The notes under the pieces were generated by a model that was given only the letters and a program-made list of their open reading frames with translations, searched no databases and was not told the DNA's origin. Position numbers and translations under genes: made by a program. From positions 95,596-159,595 of the forward strand of contig DUZX01000004.1 of NCBI GenBank assembly GCA_013349325.1: 64,000 nt of DNA, read 5' to 3'. Position 1 is the first letter of the stretch, and every line of letters starts with the position of its first letter. Positions 34,621 through 44,086 of the stretch are shown piece by piece. This DNA is from Desulfuromonadales bacterium (GTDB taxonomy: Bacteria > Desulfobacterota > Desulfuromonadia > Geobacterales > Pseudopelobacteraceae).

Positions 34621-35823
34621 CTACCCTTCTTTCAAAAACTCCCGCAGAAGCGAAGTAGCATAACTACCGCGCGGCAGGGTAAATTCCAGACAGAGGGTGT
34701 CACCTTCCAGAGTGTATGACGCATCCTCCAGCGGCACCCTTAACGGGCGCCGTTCTCCCTCCATCCGCAGACCACCCGGCAGATCAAAGTCGTTCAGTTC
34801 CAGACCGGCATTCTGAAGAATTCGGTTTTCAAGATACAGAGTCTCTCCTTCCGGCTCTTTCATACGACAGCCAAACAGCGGTCCGCTGGGTGATATTTCA
34901 AAAGCCTCCGCCCTGCCCTGTTCCGCCGCCTGATCAGCAACCAGAAAACAGGCACCGTTGATATGCTTACAGGCCAGGTCGCCAGGGACAATCTGATCGA
35001 TCTCATCAATACGGGCGGCGACAACCTGATCGAAGAGGAATGACTGCAGTGCCGAAAGGTAGAGCTTCTTCAGACGCGGATGCACAGCGCCGAACGCCCT
35101 GTGAAAATCATCGCTGCGAGCGATCAGACGCTGTAAAACGTCACGTTCACTGCGGCAGTGCTGCGGAAACAGCTGCAGGCTGCCAAAAATATCTCCCTGC
35201 CGGTAGGCGCTGATTGCGGCACTCCAGGCCGGATCATGAACAGCATCGGGAGCTCCTATCAGATTATCAACCGCCGCCCGCCAGTCGCGCCGCAGCATTT
35301 CAGCGCCAATCAGATGCGAATTCCCCTGAGCGCCATAGCGCTGCGGTCCGAAATAATTCGGTACTCCACGTTTCATCAGAACTGCCAGGATAGCCGGAAC
35401 TGATTTCACGGCCGAATCTGCCGCAATGCCTCGTACAACAATCCGAAAACGGTTACCCTTCAGATGCCCCAGCTTGAGTTTGTTGGAGTGCAGCTCCGCA
35501 GAAACAACTCTGATACCGTTAATATCCAGTGCCAGTGCTTTCAAAGTGGTCATGCGCTGAATTGAAATGGTCTGACGGGTAACCCCGACAGCGTCCTTCA
35601 TGCCGGCATAACCGATATCTCGCTCCGGGACTTTAAGGGCTGCCGCAATCCGGCGGATCGCCTCCAGGGTTGTGATACCCCGTTTTTCGATGGTCAGAAA
35701 GCAATGCTCCCCGGAACCGCAGGGGAGATAGGAAGGAATTTCGGTAACCCAAAAATCGTCCGGCGAATTTTTAATGGTTCCGCCGATACCGGGGATGCTG
35801 CTGGTCAGCCAGGGGTGTATCAA
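34621..35823 (-). CDS. truD: tRNA pseudouridine(13) synthase TruD
   Basis: Forms pseudouridine-13 in tRNA-Glu. The 400-residue protein shows the TruD catalytic motif GYAGMKDAVGVTRQTISIQR (Asp near residue 83), the preceding FLTIEKRGITTLEAI, and the insert-domain signature GVPNYFGPQRYG. Its start is 3 bp from the downstream end of the small membrane-protein gene, and trmL is next, so three genes including two tRNA modifiers form an operon. Confidence 0.93.
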   Translation of the reverse strand: MIHPWLTSSIPGIGGTIKNSPDDFWVTEIPSYLPCGSGEHCFLTIEKRGITTLEAIRRIAAALKVPERDIGYAGMKDAVGVTRQTISIQRMTTLKALALDINGIRVVSAELHSNKLKLGHLKGNRFRIVVRGIAADSAVKSVPAILAVLMKRGVPNYFGPQRYGAQGNSHLIGAEMLRRDWRAAVDNLIGAPDAVHDPAWSAAISAYRQGDIFGSLQLFPQHCRSERDVLQRLIARSDDFHRAFGAVHPRLKKLYLSALQSFLFDQVVAARIDEIDQIVPGDLACKHINGACFLVADQAAEQGRAEAFEISPSGPLFGCRMKEPEGETLYLENRILQNAGLELNDFDLPGGLRMEGERRPLRVPLEDASYTLEGDTLCLEFTLPRGSYATSLLREFLKEG

Positions 35824-35826
35824 TGT

Positions 35827-36207
35827 TTACCCCTTCATGCGCATCATACCGGAAATAGCGCCACTTAAAAACGCGATCAGCCAGCAGAAATAAATTGTCA
35901 GGCTGACGCGGTGAAAAATCCGGTTGACCGTCTCAGTGCGACAGAGCAGTGCTGCCGACAGAGCCAGCAGAAAATGGAAGGCCATGCCGGCCAATGAAGC
36001 GATACCGGTAATGTTATGCCATTCCGGTGCTTTGCCGTAGAGTTGCGCGACAATATTCATCTGCCGTGTTCCCAGGAAATCACAGACCAGACCGATGCCG
36101 AAGATCAGTAAGTGCTTGCGATGCAGTCCATGCTTTCTGCCACTGAAAACCGCCCAGGTATAAAAGATCAGCGCCAGGTTCATAAAAATAACCGCACGTG
36201 CCAGCAT
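35827..36207 (-). CDS. Small membrane protein, HsmA/TIGR03987-like
   Basis: The 126-residue protein has four predicted membrane helices. The pattern MNLALIFYTWAVFSGRKHGL, LLIFGIGLVCDFLGT and ITGIASLAGMAFHFLLAL resembles the HsmA/TIGR03987 family of unknown function. The start and the trmL stop share TGATG, so translation is coupled. No link with tRNA modification is evident beyond position. Confidence 0.65.
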   Translation of the reverse strand: MLARAVIFMNLALIFYTWAVFSGRKHGLHRKHLLIFGIGLVCDFLGTRQMNIVAQLYGKAPEWHNITGIASLAGMAFHFLLALSAALLCRTETVNRIFHRVSLTIYFCWLIAFLSGAISGMMRMKG

Positions 36208-36671
36208 CAGAGCACCCCGCCTGTCTGCCGGAGCGCTTCATACAGAACGATCCCGGCTGAGGTAGAAAGATTGAGGCTGCGCACCTTGCCTGCCGGCATC
36301 GGAATAGTAATACAGGAATCGGGATTGGCCTGCAGCAACTCTTCCGGCAGCCCTTTGGTCTCTTTGCCGAAGACGATATAGTCACCCGACTGGAAAGCCG
36401 CCTGCAGATAACTGCGTGCCACTTTGGTACTCAGATACAGGAAGCGCCCCTCGCCGTGGGCAGCTTGCAGGGCAGCCAGATCGGGCCATATTTTCAGGGC
36501 AACATGCTCCCAGTAATCCAGACCGGCACGTTTAAGATAGCGATCATCAAGTGAAAAACCGAGTGGACCGACCAGGTGCAGAATCGTGCCGGTAGCGGCG
36601 CATAAACGGGCAATATTTCCGGTATTGGGGGGGATCTCAGGTTCAATCAGGACAATGTTAAATGGTTTCAT
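36207..36671 (-). CDS. trmL: tRNA (cytidine/uridine-34-2'-O)-methyltransferase TrmL
   Basis: The 154-residue SPOUT methyltransferase modifies the wobble nucleotide of leucine tRNAs. It opens MKPFNIVLIEPEIPPNTGNI and has the knot motifs YIVFGKETKGLPEELL, ITIPMPAGKVRSLNLSTSAG and IVLYEALRQ. The start chosen is the ATG at 36669-36671; six upstream residues in frame are unlikely to be used. It is divergent from serA. Confidence 0.93.
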   Translation of the reverse strand: MKPFNIVLIEPEIPPNTGNIARLCAATGTILHLVGPLGFSLDDRYLKRAGLDYWEHVALKIWPDLAALQAAHGEGRFLYLSTKVARSYLQAAFQSGDYIVFGKETKGLPEELLQANPDSCITIPMPAGKVRSLNLSTSAGIVLYEALRQTGGVL

Positions 36672-36770
36672 AGTCCGTATGTATATCATTACTACAGCGG
36701 CCGTGCTTGCATTTTTTTGTGCGGGGGACTATTGTGTGCAGACAAATTTCAAGGAAACTGGAGATATGTA

Positions 36771-38405
36771 ATGAAGATTATTGTAACCGATGAAGTCTCG
36801 GCTGAAGGACTGGCACTGCTGACGCAGGAACCTCGCATCCAACTGGATGTCAAACTGGGATTAAAAACAGAAGAATTGCTGGCCGTTATCGGAAATTATG
36901 ACGTCATTATCACCCGCAGCGGCACGACGGTTGACAAGGCACTGCTGGATGCCGCCACCCGTCTCAAACTGGTTGCCCGCGCCGGTGTTGGCATCGATAA
37001 TGTTGATGTCGATTATGCCAGTTCAAAAGGTGTCATCGTTGTCAACGCCCCCTTCGGCAACACCAACAGTGCTGCCGAACACACCATGGCGCTGCTGCTC
37101 TCCTTCTGCCGCAACGTAACCATAGCCAACAACAGCCTCAAATCGGGTGAATGGAAACGGGCTCCCTTTACCGGCATCGAACTGAAAGGTAAAACCGCCG
37201 GCGTGATCGGTCTTGGCAAAGTCGGCGGCCGGGTAGCCACCCGCCTAAAAGCCTTTGAGTGCGACGTACTGGCCTGCGATCCCTTTATTGCCGTCAAACG
37301 TGCCAATGATCTGGGAGTCAAGCTGGTTTCGCATGACGAGATCTACAAGAACTGCGACATCATCACCGTGCATACTCCGCTCACCGATGAAACTCGCGGC
37401 ATGATCGGCACGCGTGAATTCGGCCTGATGAAAACCGGCGTCATCGTTCTGGATGTAGCCCGGGGCGGCATCATTGACGAGCAGGCCTGGCTTGACAATC
37501 TTAACTCCGGCAAAGTAACCGGCGGCGCCTGTGATGTCTGGAGCAAAGAACCGCCCGATACCGATACACTGAAAGCCCTGATCGCTCATAATCGGCTGGT
37601 GGTGACTCCGCACCTGGGGGCCAACACTTTCGAGGCGCAGGTTAACGTCGCCATCGACGTATCCAAAGAAATCATCAACTACCTTGATGACAAGCCGCTT
37701 GAAAACGCACTCAACATTCCCCGTTTCGATATGGCCTTGATGGACCAGATGCGCCCGTTCCTGAATCTGATGAGCGTGATCGCCGATTTCGGTGTTCAGC
37801 TGGTCGACACAAATCTGGAAAAGATCACCTTCGGTTTCAGCGGTGCAATTGCCCACTATGACTGCTCACCGCTGGCGGTCTGCGGATTATCAGCCATCCT
37901 GAACCATAAACTCGATCAGGATGTCAACATGGTCAACGCCTCGCTGATCGCCGAACAAATGGGCATCGTCGTAGCTGAAACCAAATCGACGCAGTCCGAC
38001 GCCTTCTCAAATGTGATCACCCTGACCCTGGAAGGGCAGGGAAAACGGAGACTGGTATCCGGTACCCTCTTCGATGGCCAGCCGCGCATCGTCCAGCTGC
38101 GTGACTATTCGATGGACTTTACCCCCGATGAACATATGCTGATGCTTAACTATGAAGACCGCCCCGGTATGATCGGAAAGATCGGCACTATCATGGGACA
38201 GCATGACATCAACATCGCCTCGATGAACCTGGGTCGCCGACAGAAAAAAGGTGAAGCCATGGTTATTCTGTCGCTGGATTCACCTGTACCGGCACAGGTA
38301 GTTGCAGAACTGCAGGGTGCCACTGAAGCCAGCTTTATCAAAGCCCTTAAAATGAGAAGCGGCGCCTGCTCCCGTAACTGCGGCTGCGGCATTCAGAAAT
38401 CGTAA
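36771..38405 (+). CDS. serA: D-3-phosphoglycerate dehydrogenase with Cys-rich tail
   Basis: First step of serine synthesis. The 544-residue protein (ATG at 36771, GGAG upstream) is of the long type. It has a catalytic domain with LKLVARAGVGIDNVDVDYAS, the NAD-binding GVIGLGKVGGRVA, and HLGANTFEAQVNVA near the catalytic histidine. An intervening ASB domain and a C-terminal ACT domain (LMLNYEDRPGMIGKIGTIMG) follow. Unusually, about 13 residues follow the ACT domain: SGACSRNCGCGIQKS, with four cysteines. Confidence 0.95.
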   Translation: MKIIVTDEVSAEGLALLTQEPRIQLDVKLGLKTEELLAVIGNYDVIITRSGTTVDKALLDAATRLKLVARAGVGIDNVDVDYASSKGVIVVNAPFGNTNSAAEHTMALLLSFCRNVTIANNSLKSGEWKRAPFTGIELKGKTAGVIGLGKVGGRVATRLKAFECDVLACDPFIAVKRANDLGVKLVSHDEIYKNCDIITVHTPLTDETRGMIGTREFGLMKTGVIVLDVARGGIIDEQAWLDNLNSGKVTGGACDVWSKEPPDTDTLKALIAHNRLVVTPHLGANTFEAQVNVAIDVSKEIINYLDDKPLENALNIPRFDMALMDQMRPFLNLMSVIADFGVQLVDTNLEKITFGFSGAIAHYDCSPLAVCGLSAILNHKLDQDVNMVNASLIAEQMGIVVAETKSTQSDAFSNVITLTLEGQGKRRLVSGTLFDGQPRIVQLRDYSMDFTPDEHMLMLNYEDRPGMIGKIGTIMGQHDINIASMNLGRRQKKGEAMVILSLDSPVPAQVVAELQGATEASFIKALKMRSGACSRNCGCGIQKS

Positions 38406-38435
38406 GCTGATACCCCAAGGAGTACCGCATTATCC

Positions 38436-39230
38436 ATGCACTTTCCGACAATTGATCCCGTTTTTTTGAGCATCGGCCCGCTCCAGTTCCGCTGGTACGG
38501 GCTGATGTACGTCATCTCGTTTCTGATTACCTACGTCCTCATTCGCTCCGAAGTTTCGCGCAAAAAGATTCCCCTGACCACAGACGATATCGCCGACCTG
38601 GTTTTTTACGGTGCCATGGGGGTCGTGCTGGGGGGGCGCTTCGGCTACATCCTGTTTTACAACCTCGGTTTTTACCTGAACAATCCGCTCAAACTGTTTG
38701 CCGTCTGGGAAGGGGGTATGTCGTTCCATGGCGGCGCCCTGGGGGTTCTGCTGGCTTTCGTGCTGTACGCCCGTCGAAAAAAACTGCCCTTTCCGACGCT
38801 GATGGACATGGCCTCGCTCTGTGCTCCGGTCGGTCTGGGGCTGGGAAGAATCGGCAACTTCATCAACGGCGAACTCTACGGCAGACCCACCTCAGTAGCC
38901 TGGGGTATGATTTTTCCCGGTGGCGACGGACTGCCACGTCACCCGTCACAACTGTATGAAGCCTTTCTGGAGGGGCTGATCCTCTTTTTTATCGTGCGCT
39001 TCATGTCACGCCTTTCTCTCGCAGCCGGAGTTCCGACCTGGACGTTCATCGCCGGGTATGGACTGTTCCGCTTCATTGTGGAGTTTTTCCGTCAACCTGA
39101 TGCCCAGATGGGTCTCTTCTTCGGTCTGATTTCGATGGGACAGATGCTCAGTCTGCCGATGTTCCTGCTGGGAAGTTGCATGGTTTTGAGGCTCACGGTT
39201 ACATGCAATTCCGGATTGAAAAAGTCCTGA
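38436..39230 (+). CDS. lgt: Prolipoprotein diacylglyceryl transferase
   Basis: Adds diacylglycerol to lipobox cysteines at the inner membrane. The 264-residue protein has seven predicted helices and the signatures IGPLQFRWYGLMYVISF, GGMSFHGGALG (His) and GLGRIGNFINGELYGRPT. YGLFRFIVEFFRQPD is the conserved C-terminal part. It starts 30 bp after serA, probably in one transcript. Confidence 0.95.
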   Translation: MHFPTIDPVFLSIGPLQFRWYGLMYVISFLITYVLIRSEVSRKKIPLTTDDIADLVFYGAMGVVLGGRFGYILFYNLGFYLNNPLKLFAVWEGGMSFHGGALGVLLAFVLYARRKKLPFPTLMDMASLCAPVGLGLGRIGNFINGELYGRPTSVAWGMIFPGGDGLPRHPSQLYEAFLEGLILFFIVRFMSRLSLAAGVPTWTFIAGYGLFRFIVEFFRQPDAQMGLFFGLISMGQMLSLPMFLLGSCMVLRLTVTCNSGLKKS

Positions 39231-39273
39231 ATTAGGGTATACTTCAAAAACATTAAACAAGGAGGTTACAATC

Positions 39274-39795
39274 ATGATCAGCAAAAAAATGTCCGACTCT
39301 CTGAACACTCATATGAATCTGGAACTTTTCTCCGCCCACCTGTACCTTGTCATGTCATCCTGTGCCAACGAAATGGGGCTCAAGGGTGCCGCCAACTGGT
39401 TCTTTGTTCAGTATCGCGAAGAGATGATTCACTTTATGAAGTTCTACACCTATTTGACCGATCAGGGCGCGGTCATTGCGATGCCGGCCAGTAAGGCGCT
39501 CCCCAACAAGTATAAATCTCTGCTGGATATGATGCAGAAAACGCTGGCACATGAAAACCTGATTACCGCCTGTATCAACGAACTGACTGAACAGGCCGTA
39601 CAGGAGAAGGATCATGCCACACAGATTTTCCTGCAATGGTTCATAACCGAGCAGATCGAGGAAGAGAACAACGACCGTGACCTGATTGCCAAGCTCAAAC
39701 TGGTCGGCGACACCGGTCATGGTATTCTGATGATTGATAGCGAAATGGCTCAGCGAGTCTTTGTCGCGCCGGTCGGCTCGCCACTGGCGGTGTAG
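39274..39795 (+). CDS. ftn: Non-haem ferritin
   Basis: The 173-residue four-helix protein oxidises and stores iron. Ferroxidase-site acids appear in NLELFSAHLYLVMSS (Glu), YREEMIHFMKFY (Glu-His pair) and WFITEQIEEENNDRDL. GGAGG precedes the ATG. Unlike bacterioferritin it has no haem methionine. It is followed 4 bp later by a small cysteine-containing protein. Confidence 0.93.
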   Translation: MISKKMSDSLNTHMNLELFSAHLYLVMSSCANEMGLKGAANWFFVQYREEMIHFMKFYTYLTDQGAVIAMPASKALPNKYKSLLDMMQKTLAHENLITACINELTEQAVQEKDHATQIFLQWFITEQIEEENNDRDLIAKLKLVGDTGHGILMIDSEMAQRVFVAPVGSPLAV

Positions 39796-39799
39796 AAAT

Positions 39800-40024
39800 A
39801 TGGATGCCAAGATTCGATTTTGCGAACACAACAAGGGTAAAGGGAAGGTTGTCAGGCGACTACAGGAAGAGTTTCCCGACCTGAACATCAAGGTAAAGAG
39901 CTGTGTCAAACAGTGCGGCAGCTGCCGGGATAAACCGCTGGCAACCGTGGACAAAAAAAAGGTCACCGGCAAAGATGGTGATGAATTATATCAGAACATT
40001 GTAACGCTGCTCACAAAGCAGTAG
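39800..40024 (+). CDS. DUF1450-like small protein
   Basis: The 74-residue protein begins MDAKIRFCEHNKGKGKVVRR and has a second conserved part, VKSCVKQCGSCRDKPLATVD, with four cysteines in all. This is the YuzB/DUF1450 pattern, a thioredoxin-like or metal-binding small protein of unknown role. It is probably co-transcribed with the ferritin gene and ends before a strong terminator, so an iron-related role is possible. Confidence 0.75.
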   Translation: MDAKIRFCEHNKGKGKVVRRLQEEFPDLNIKVKSCVKQCGSCRDKPLATVDKKKVTGKDGDELYQNIVTLLTKQ

Positions 40025-40031
40025 CACTGAG

Positions 40032-40061
40032 CGCCGGGAACCATCTCCCGGCGTTTTTTTT
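40032..40061 (+). terminator. Rho-independent terminator after ferritin/DUF1450
   Basis: CGCCGGGA-ACCATC-TCCCGGCG is followed by eight T residues, a textbook terminator. A REP-like half-copy (CTTCGACTTCGCTCAGGG) follows at 40071-40088. Confidence 0.95.
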
Positions 40062-40170
40062 CTTCCAACCCTTCGACTTCGCTCAGGGCACCGCCCTTCA
40101 CCCTTCACCAATTGACAGATCACCCGCCGCAATGCTATTCACAACATCACCATTTTCCAAGGAGTACTCT

Positions 40171-42840
40171 GTGTCCCACCCGCATAGCAGCAGTCTGTTT
40201 ACCTTTGTCGCCGCTCGACCACGCCTGATTTTGACGGTCGCCATACTGCTCTCAGCTGTTTCTCTCCTCTATACGATGAAGAACATGAGTTTCCTGACCG
40301 GGCGTGACGATCTGATGCCGAGAAATGCCCCCTTTCAGGTCGATTACCGCGCCTACCGGGCCGAGTTCGGCGATCAGGAAGAGATCGTGGCCGTGATCGA
40401 ATCGGAGGATGCCGAACTGTCAACGCGTGCCGCCGACGCTCTGAATGCACGGCTTGGACGTGACAAAGGTGTCTTTCGCGAGGTGTTCTATCCGGGTGGC
40501 CTGCCCTTCTTCCGCACCAACGGCCTGCTCTTCATGCCGCTGGATGAGATCAGGACGCTGCGCCGCACGTTGACCATGGCCGCACCGACCCTGACTGAGC
40601 TGGCCGCCGCCCCTTCGGTGCAGACACTCTTTACCAGCCTCAGCGGGCAGATAGAACGATATCTGAAGAGTGGTGACCCGTCTGCGCTGCAGAGTTTGGC
40701 CTTTATGCTGACAACACTCGACAAAGGCTTTAAAGCATTTGACGGAAAATCAAGCGGCATGACCATGAATACCTTCCTCAAGGGGGGGGGTGACGGTAAG
40801 CCGTCTATGCTGGAGAATGCCGGCAAGCAGCAGGTAATTACCATGCTGCCGGTCAAGGTGGAAGGGAGTTTTGTCGCCTCTGAAAAGGCGATCAAAGCCG
40901 CTCGTGGTGCGCTGGATGAAATTTTAAAAAAACCGGAATTCAAGGGGATTCAGGGTGGTTTGACCGGGGTGCCGGTGCTGGAATATGAAGAGATGGCCAC
41001 CAGCCAGCGTGATATCAGTATCGCCACGGCACTTTCGTTGACTTTGACGATAATCCTGCTGCTATTCGCCTTTCGCGGCCTGCTGAACGTGATCGCCGCC
41101 ATGGTCTCACTGATCGTCGGGATCTGTCTTTCGTTCGGCTTCGCTACGCTGGCGGTCGGCCACCTGAATATCCTCTCGATGGTCTTTGCCATCATGCTGA
41201 TCGGCCTGGGCATCGAATACGGTATCCAGATCGTGCTGCGCTACCAGGAAGAGCTGAAAGCGGGTGCCGACGGCATGGCGGCCATCGAGATCGGTCTTTC
41301 CTCCAATATCCGTTCGATCATCATGGCCGCTGCAACGGTGGCGCTTGCCTTTGCAACCTTTGCTTTCACCGATTTCAAAGGGATCGCCGAACTCGGCATC
41401 ATCGCAGCCGGCGGGGTCTTTATCTGCGTGATCGCCACCTTCAGCGTACTCCCGGCCATGCTGGTGCTGCTGGAGCCGTATAAAAAATCCACGGCCATAC
41501 AATCGAACGCCCGTCACGCCACTCGCGAAACAGGTTCATCCCTGTGCTTCCTCTTCAGCAGACCGAAAGGGGTCATCACCGTCACGCTGCTGCTGTCGCT
41601 GGTCTGTCTCTACCCGACCCTGACGATGCGCTTTGACTACAACCTGATGAACCTGCAGGCCAAGGGGCTACAGTCGGTCGAGTACGCCTACCGCCTGATG
41701 CGCAGCAAGGAAAATTCAGGCTATTTTGCCGTCGTCACCGCCCGTGATAAAACCGAAGCACAGCAACTGACTGCCCGCCTGGAAAAACTGTCGGCGGTGG
41801 ATCATGTCGTCAGCACACTCTCCTTCGTGCCGGAGCAGCAGACCGAAAAACTGGCCGAACTGACTGCGCTGCGCACGGTCATGGATGCTGTCAAACCGCT
41901 CCCCTACGAAGAGAATCTGCAGGTCATGGCGCTGCCGGCAGTTTTCGAAAACTTCCGCACGCAGGTGGATCGGCTTACACAGGCACTTGCGGAACGTAAA
42001 GCCCCGGAAGCCGCTCCCGTTGGGGCTTTCCTGAAAACACTGGACGCTTTTTTTGGTAAACTGGAAGCGGAAAAAGATAAGAATGCGCTGGGAATGCTGC
42101 GTGAGTTTCAGGGAAGCATGTTTGCCGAACTGCCGGAGAAGCTGAAAATGCTGAAGAGCAGTCTGGCGGCAGCGCCGGTTACGGAGCGGGATGTACCGCC
42201 GGAGCTGATGGGGCGTTTCGTCGGTAAAAGCGGCACATTACTGCTACAGGTTGCACCGCGCACGGAGATCTTTGAGCGTGAACCGCTCCAGGAGTTTGTC
42301 AGCCAGGTCAAAGGCATTGACAAGCACGCCACCGGCGAGCCGATCATGGTGTTCGAATCGCTCTCAGTGCTGCGTGACGCCTATCTGAAAGCTTTCATCT
42401 ACGCCTTTTTCGGCATCGCCGCCATCCTGCTGATCAATTTCAAGAGCCTCCGCTATGCCCTGCTCGGCACACTGCCGCTGGCGTCCGGTCTGCTCCTGAT
42501 GATCGGCGGCATGCGACTGGCCGGGGTCAGCTTCAATTCAGCCAATATCATTGTTCTGCCGCTGATTCTGGGGGTGGGGATCGATTCGGCCATCTACATC
42601 ATCAACCGCTACCGGCAGGGGAGTGAAACACCGGCGCGGGTGGCGGTCAGCAGCGCCGGTGTCGGCGTCTTCCTGAACGCCTTGACGATCGTATTCAGCT
42701 TCGGAGCCTTGATGGTGGCGCATCACCAGGGGGTTTTCAGTATCGGCGCGGTTATGTCACTCGGCATGGCAGCCAGCGTGGCGGTCTTTCTACTCTTTCT
42801 GCCGGCGCTTTTGACGCTGTGGGGAAAACGAAAAGCGTAA
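40171..42840 (+). CDS. MMPL/RND-family transporter (HpnN-like)
   Basis: The 889-residue inner-membrane protein has two RND-type halves, with conserved segments FAIMLIGLGIEYGIQIVLRY and ILGVGIDSAIYIINRYRQGS and large periplasmic loops. It belongs to the lipid-exporting MMPL group that includes HpnN of hopanoid synthesis. The ORF opens at 40132, but AAGGAG sits 6 nt before the GTG at 40171, which I prefer. No hopanoid or cluster genes are adjacent, so the substrate is unknown. Confidence 0.85.
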   Translation: MSHPHSSSLFTFVAARPRLILTVAILLSAVSLLYTMKNMSFLTGRDDLMPRNAPFQVDYRAYRAEFGDQEEIVAVIESEDAELSTRAADALNARLGRDKGVFREVFYPGGLPFFRTNGLLFMPLDEIRTLRRTLTMAAPTLTELAAAPSVQTLFTSLSGQIERYLKSGDPSALQSLAFMLTTLDKGFKAFDGKSSGMTMNTFLKGGGDGKPSMLENAGKQQVITMLPVKVEGSFVASEKAIKAARGALDEILKKPEFKGIQGGLTGVPVLEYEEMATSQRDISIATALSLTLTIILLLFAFRGLLNVIAAMVSLIVGICLSFGFATLAVGHLNILSMVFAIMLIGLGIEYGIQIVLRYQEELKAGADGMAAIEIGLSSNIRSIIMAAATVALAFATFAFTDFKGIAELGIIAAGGVFICVIATFSVLPAMLVLLEPYKKSTAIQSNARHATRETGSSLCFLFSRPKGVITVTLLLSLVCLYPTLTMRFDYNLMNLQAKGLQSVEYAYRLMRSKENSGYFAVVTARDKTEAQQLTARLEKLSAVDHVVSTLSFVPEQQTEKLAELTALRTVMDAVKPLPYEENLQVMALPAVFENFRTQVDRLTQALAERKAPEAAPVGAFLKTLDAFFGKLEAEKDKNALGMLREFQGSMFAELPEKLKMLKSSLAAAPVTERDVPPELMGRFVGKSGTLLLQVAPRTEIFEREPLQEFVSQVKGIDKHATGEPIMVFESLSVLRDAYLKAFIYAFFGIAAILLINFKSLRYALLGTLPLASGLLLMIGGMRLAGVSFNSANIIVLPLILGVGIDSAIYIINRYRQGSETPARVAVSSAGVGVFLNALTIVFSFGALMVAHHQGVFSIGAVMSLGMAASVAVFLLFLPALLTLWGKRKA

Positions 42841-42846
42841 CCGGTT

Positions 42847-44082
42847 TTAGAAGTAATCTGCCAGACCGACTTCAATTCTCTCAAAACGGGCCAACCGCTC
42901 CGGTGGCTGGCCCGCTTCCAATGCTGTTCGTTCCGTCTGCGACAACTTAATTTCCGGCGTCAGCGGCCTCCGCTCAAGATAAAGAGCCCGTCCGGTTTCA
43001 AGCGTGATCTTTTCAAAGGGGTGGCGATAGCTCGGGTTCTGTAAGAGCGCTGCATCACAGTAGCGAACACCGCTTTCAGACAGCGTACGCAGATAACCCG
43101 GCTCTGTAACCTGCTCGTCAGAATTGCACACGTTCAGGGCTGCACGCCGCCGGGCGGCAGCATGCTGAAAGCGCCGTTTGTAAGGGAATGAACAGTAGTT
43201 CACCGGCAGATTGATACCCTGTTCGAGACCGAAACGAACACTCCGCAAGGCAGACAGTTCCGACTCAAGTACCGTAACCTTCTCACCATGAATAAAGGTG
43301 TAGCCGCGCTCCGTCAGCGGGCCAAAATTATACGGCGTCAGCCGCATCTGATGCAGATTGAGGTGATTGACACCTGTTTCGGCCATTTCAACCATCTTCT
43401 GCCTGAGTAGTCCCTCATCCTCCGGCACCGCCGGAATTTCCACGGTGACAGTCGGAATACACCCCACGGCCAGTCGCAGTTTTTTAAGGTTATAGCGCAC
43501 TGCGCCGATGTCAAAACGGATTTCGTTCAGCCCGGCATCCCGCAATCGGCGGCAGAGCACGCTGGTCAGCAGCGTTCCGTTGGTGTACATCCAGAGATGA
43601 ACCTGGTCACCGCAGCGGGCACGAACCGCCTTCAGGTAGTCAAGAGTCAGATCAGCCGTCATCAACGGTTCACCACCACTTATACTGACGCCCGTGAAGC
43701 CCAATTGAGCAACATAAGCGGCATAATCATCCGGACTACTGAAAGCCAGGCCGTTGGTTACCGGCAGACCGTCATCATCCTGAGCTGTCGGGCAGTAGAA
43801 ACAGCGTCCGTTACAGTGACCATTGATGAACAGGCAGGACCAGCTGCCATCACCGCACTGTCGGCACCCGGGAGACAGGTTGTTGCAATCAATCTTGGTA
43901 GCGGCGTAGCCGAACTGTGCATGCTGAGACAACCACTGCAGCAGTTCAGCCCGTTCTGCATTGGCGGCGACCAGTCGTTCCGGCGTGGCAAAGGGAAGCA
44001 AATCATACAGGCGGCCATATTCGCGGCGATTAGACTCAATCAGTTGTTCTTGATGAGTGGAGCGGATGTCTGGCGGGGGCAC
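42847..44082 (-). CDS. Radical SAM protein with extra N-terminal cysteines
   Basis: The protein is about 411 residues from the GTG at 44082; the frame extends to 44133 but would overlap the upstream gene. The radical SAM motif is CNGRCFYCPTAQDDD, followed by VSISGGEPLMTADLTL. Just before it lies a cysteine-rich stretch, CNNLSPGCRQCGDGSWSCLF, that could bind another metal. It resembles pyruvate-formate-lyase-activase-like proteins of unknown substrate. No glycyl radical enzyme is nearby. Confidence 0.82.
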   Translation of the reverse strand: MPPPDIRSTHQEQLIESNRREYGRLYDLLPFATPERLVAANAERAELLQWLSQHAQFGYAATKIDCNNLSPGCRQCGDGSWSCLFINGHCNGRCFYCPTAQDDDGLPVTNGLAFSSPDDYAAYVAQLGFTGVSISGGEPLMTADLTLDYLKAVRARCGDQVHLWMYTNGTLLTSVLCRRLRDAGLNEIRFDIGAVRYNLKKLRLAVGCIPTVTVEIPAVPEDEGLLRQKMVEMAETGVNHLNLHQMRLTPYNFGPLTERGYTFIHGEKVTVLESELSALRSVRFGLEQGINLPVNYCSFPYKRRFQHAAARRRAALNVCNSDEQVTEPGYLRTLSESGVRYCDAALLQNPSYRHPFEKITLETGRALYLERRPLTPEIKLSQTERTALEAGQPPERLARFERIEVGLADYF

Positions 44083-44086
44083 GCTG

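Noticed and set aside
40066..40130. Second complete REP-like palindrome after the ferritin terminator
   Set aside because: Only one arm (CTTCGACTTCGCTCAGGG) is present; the partner arm is missing, so it is noted as a half-copy only.
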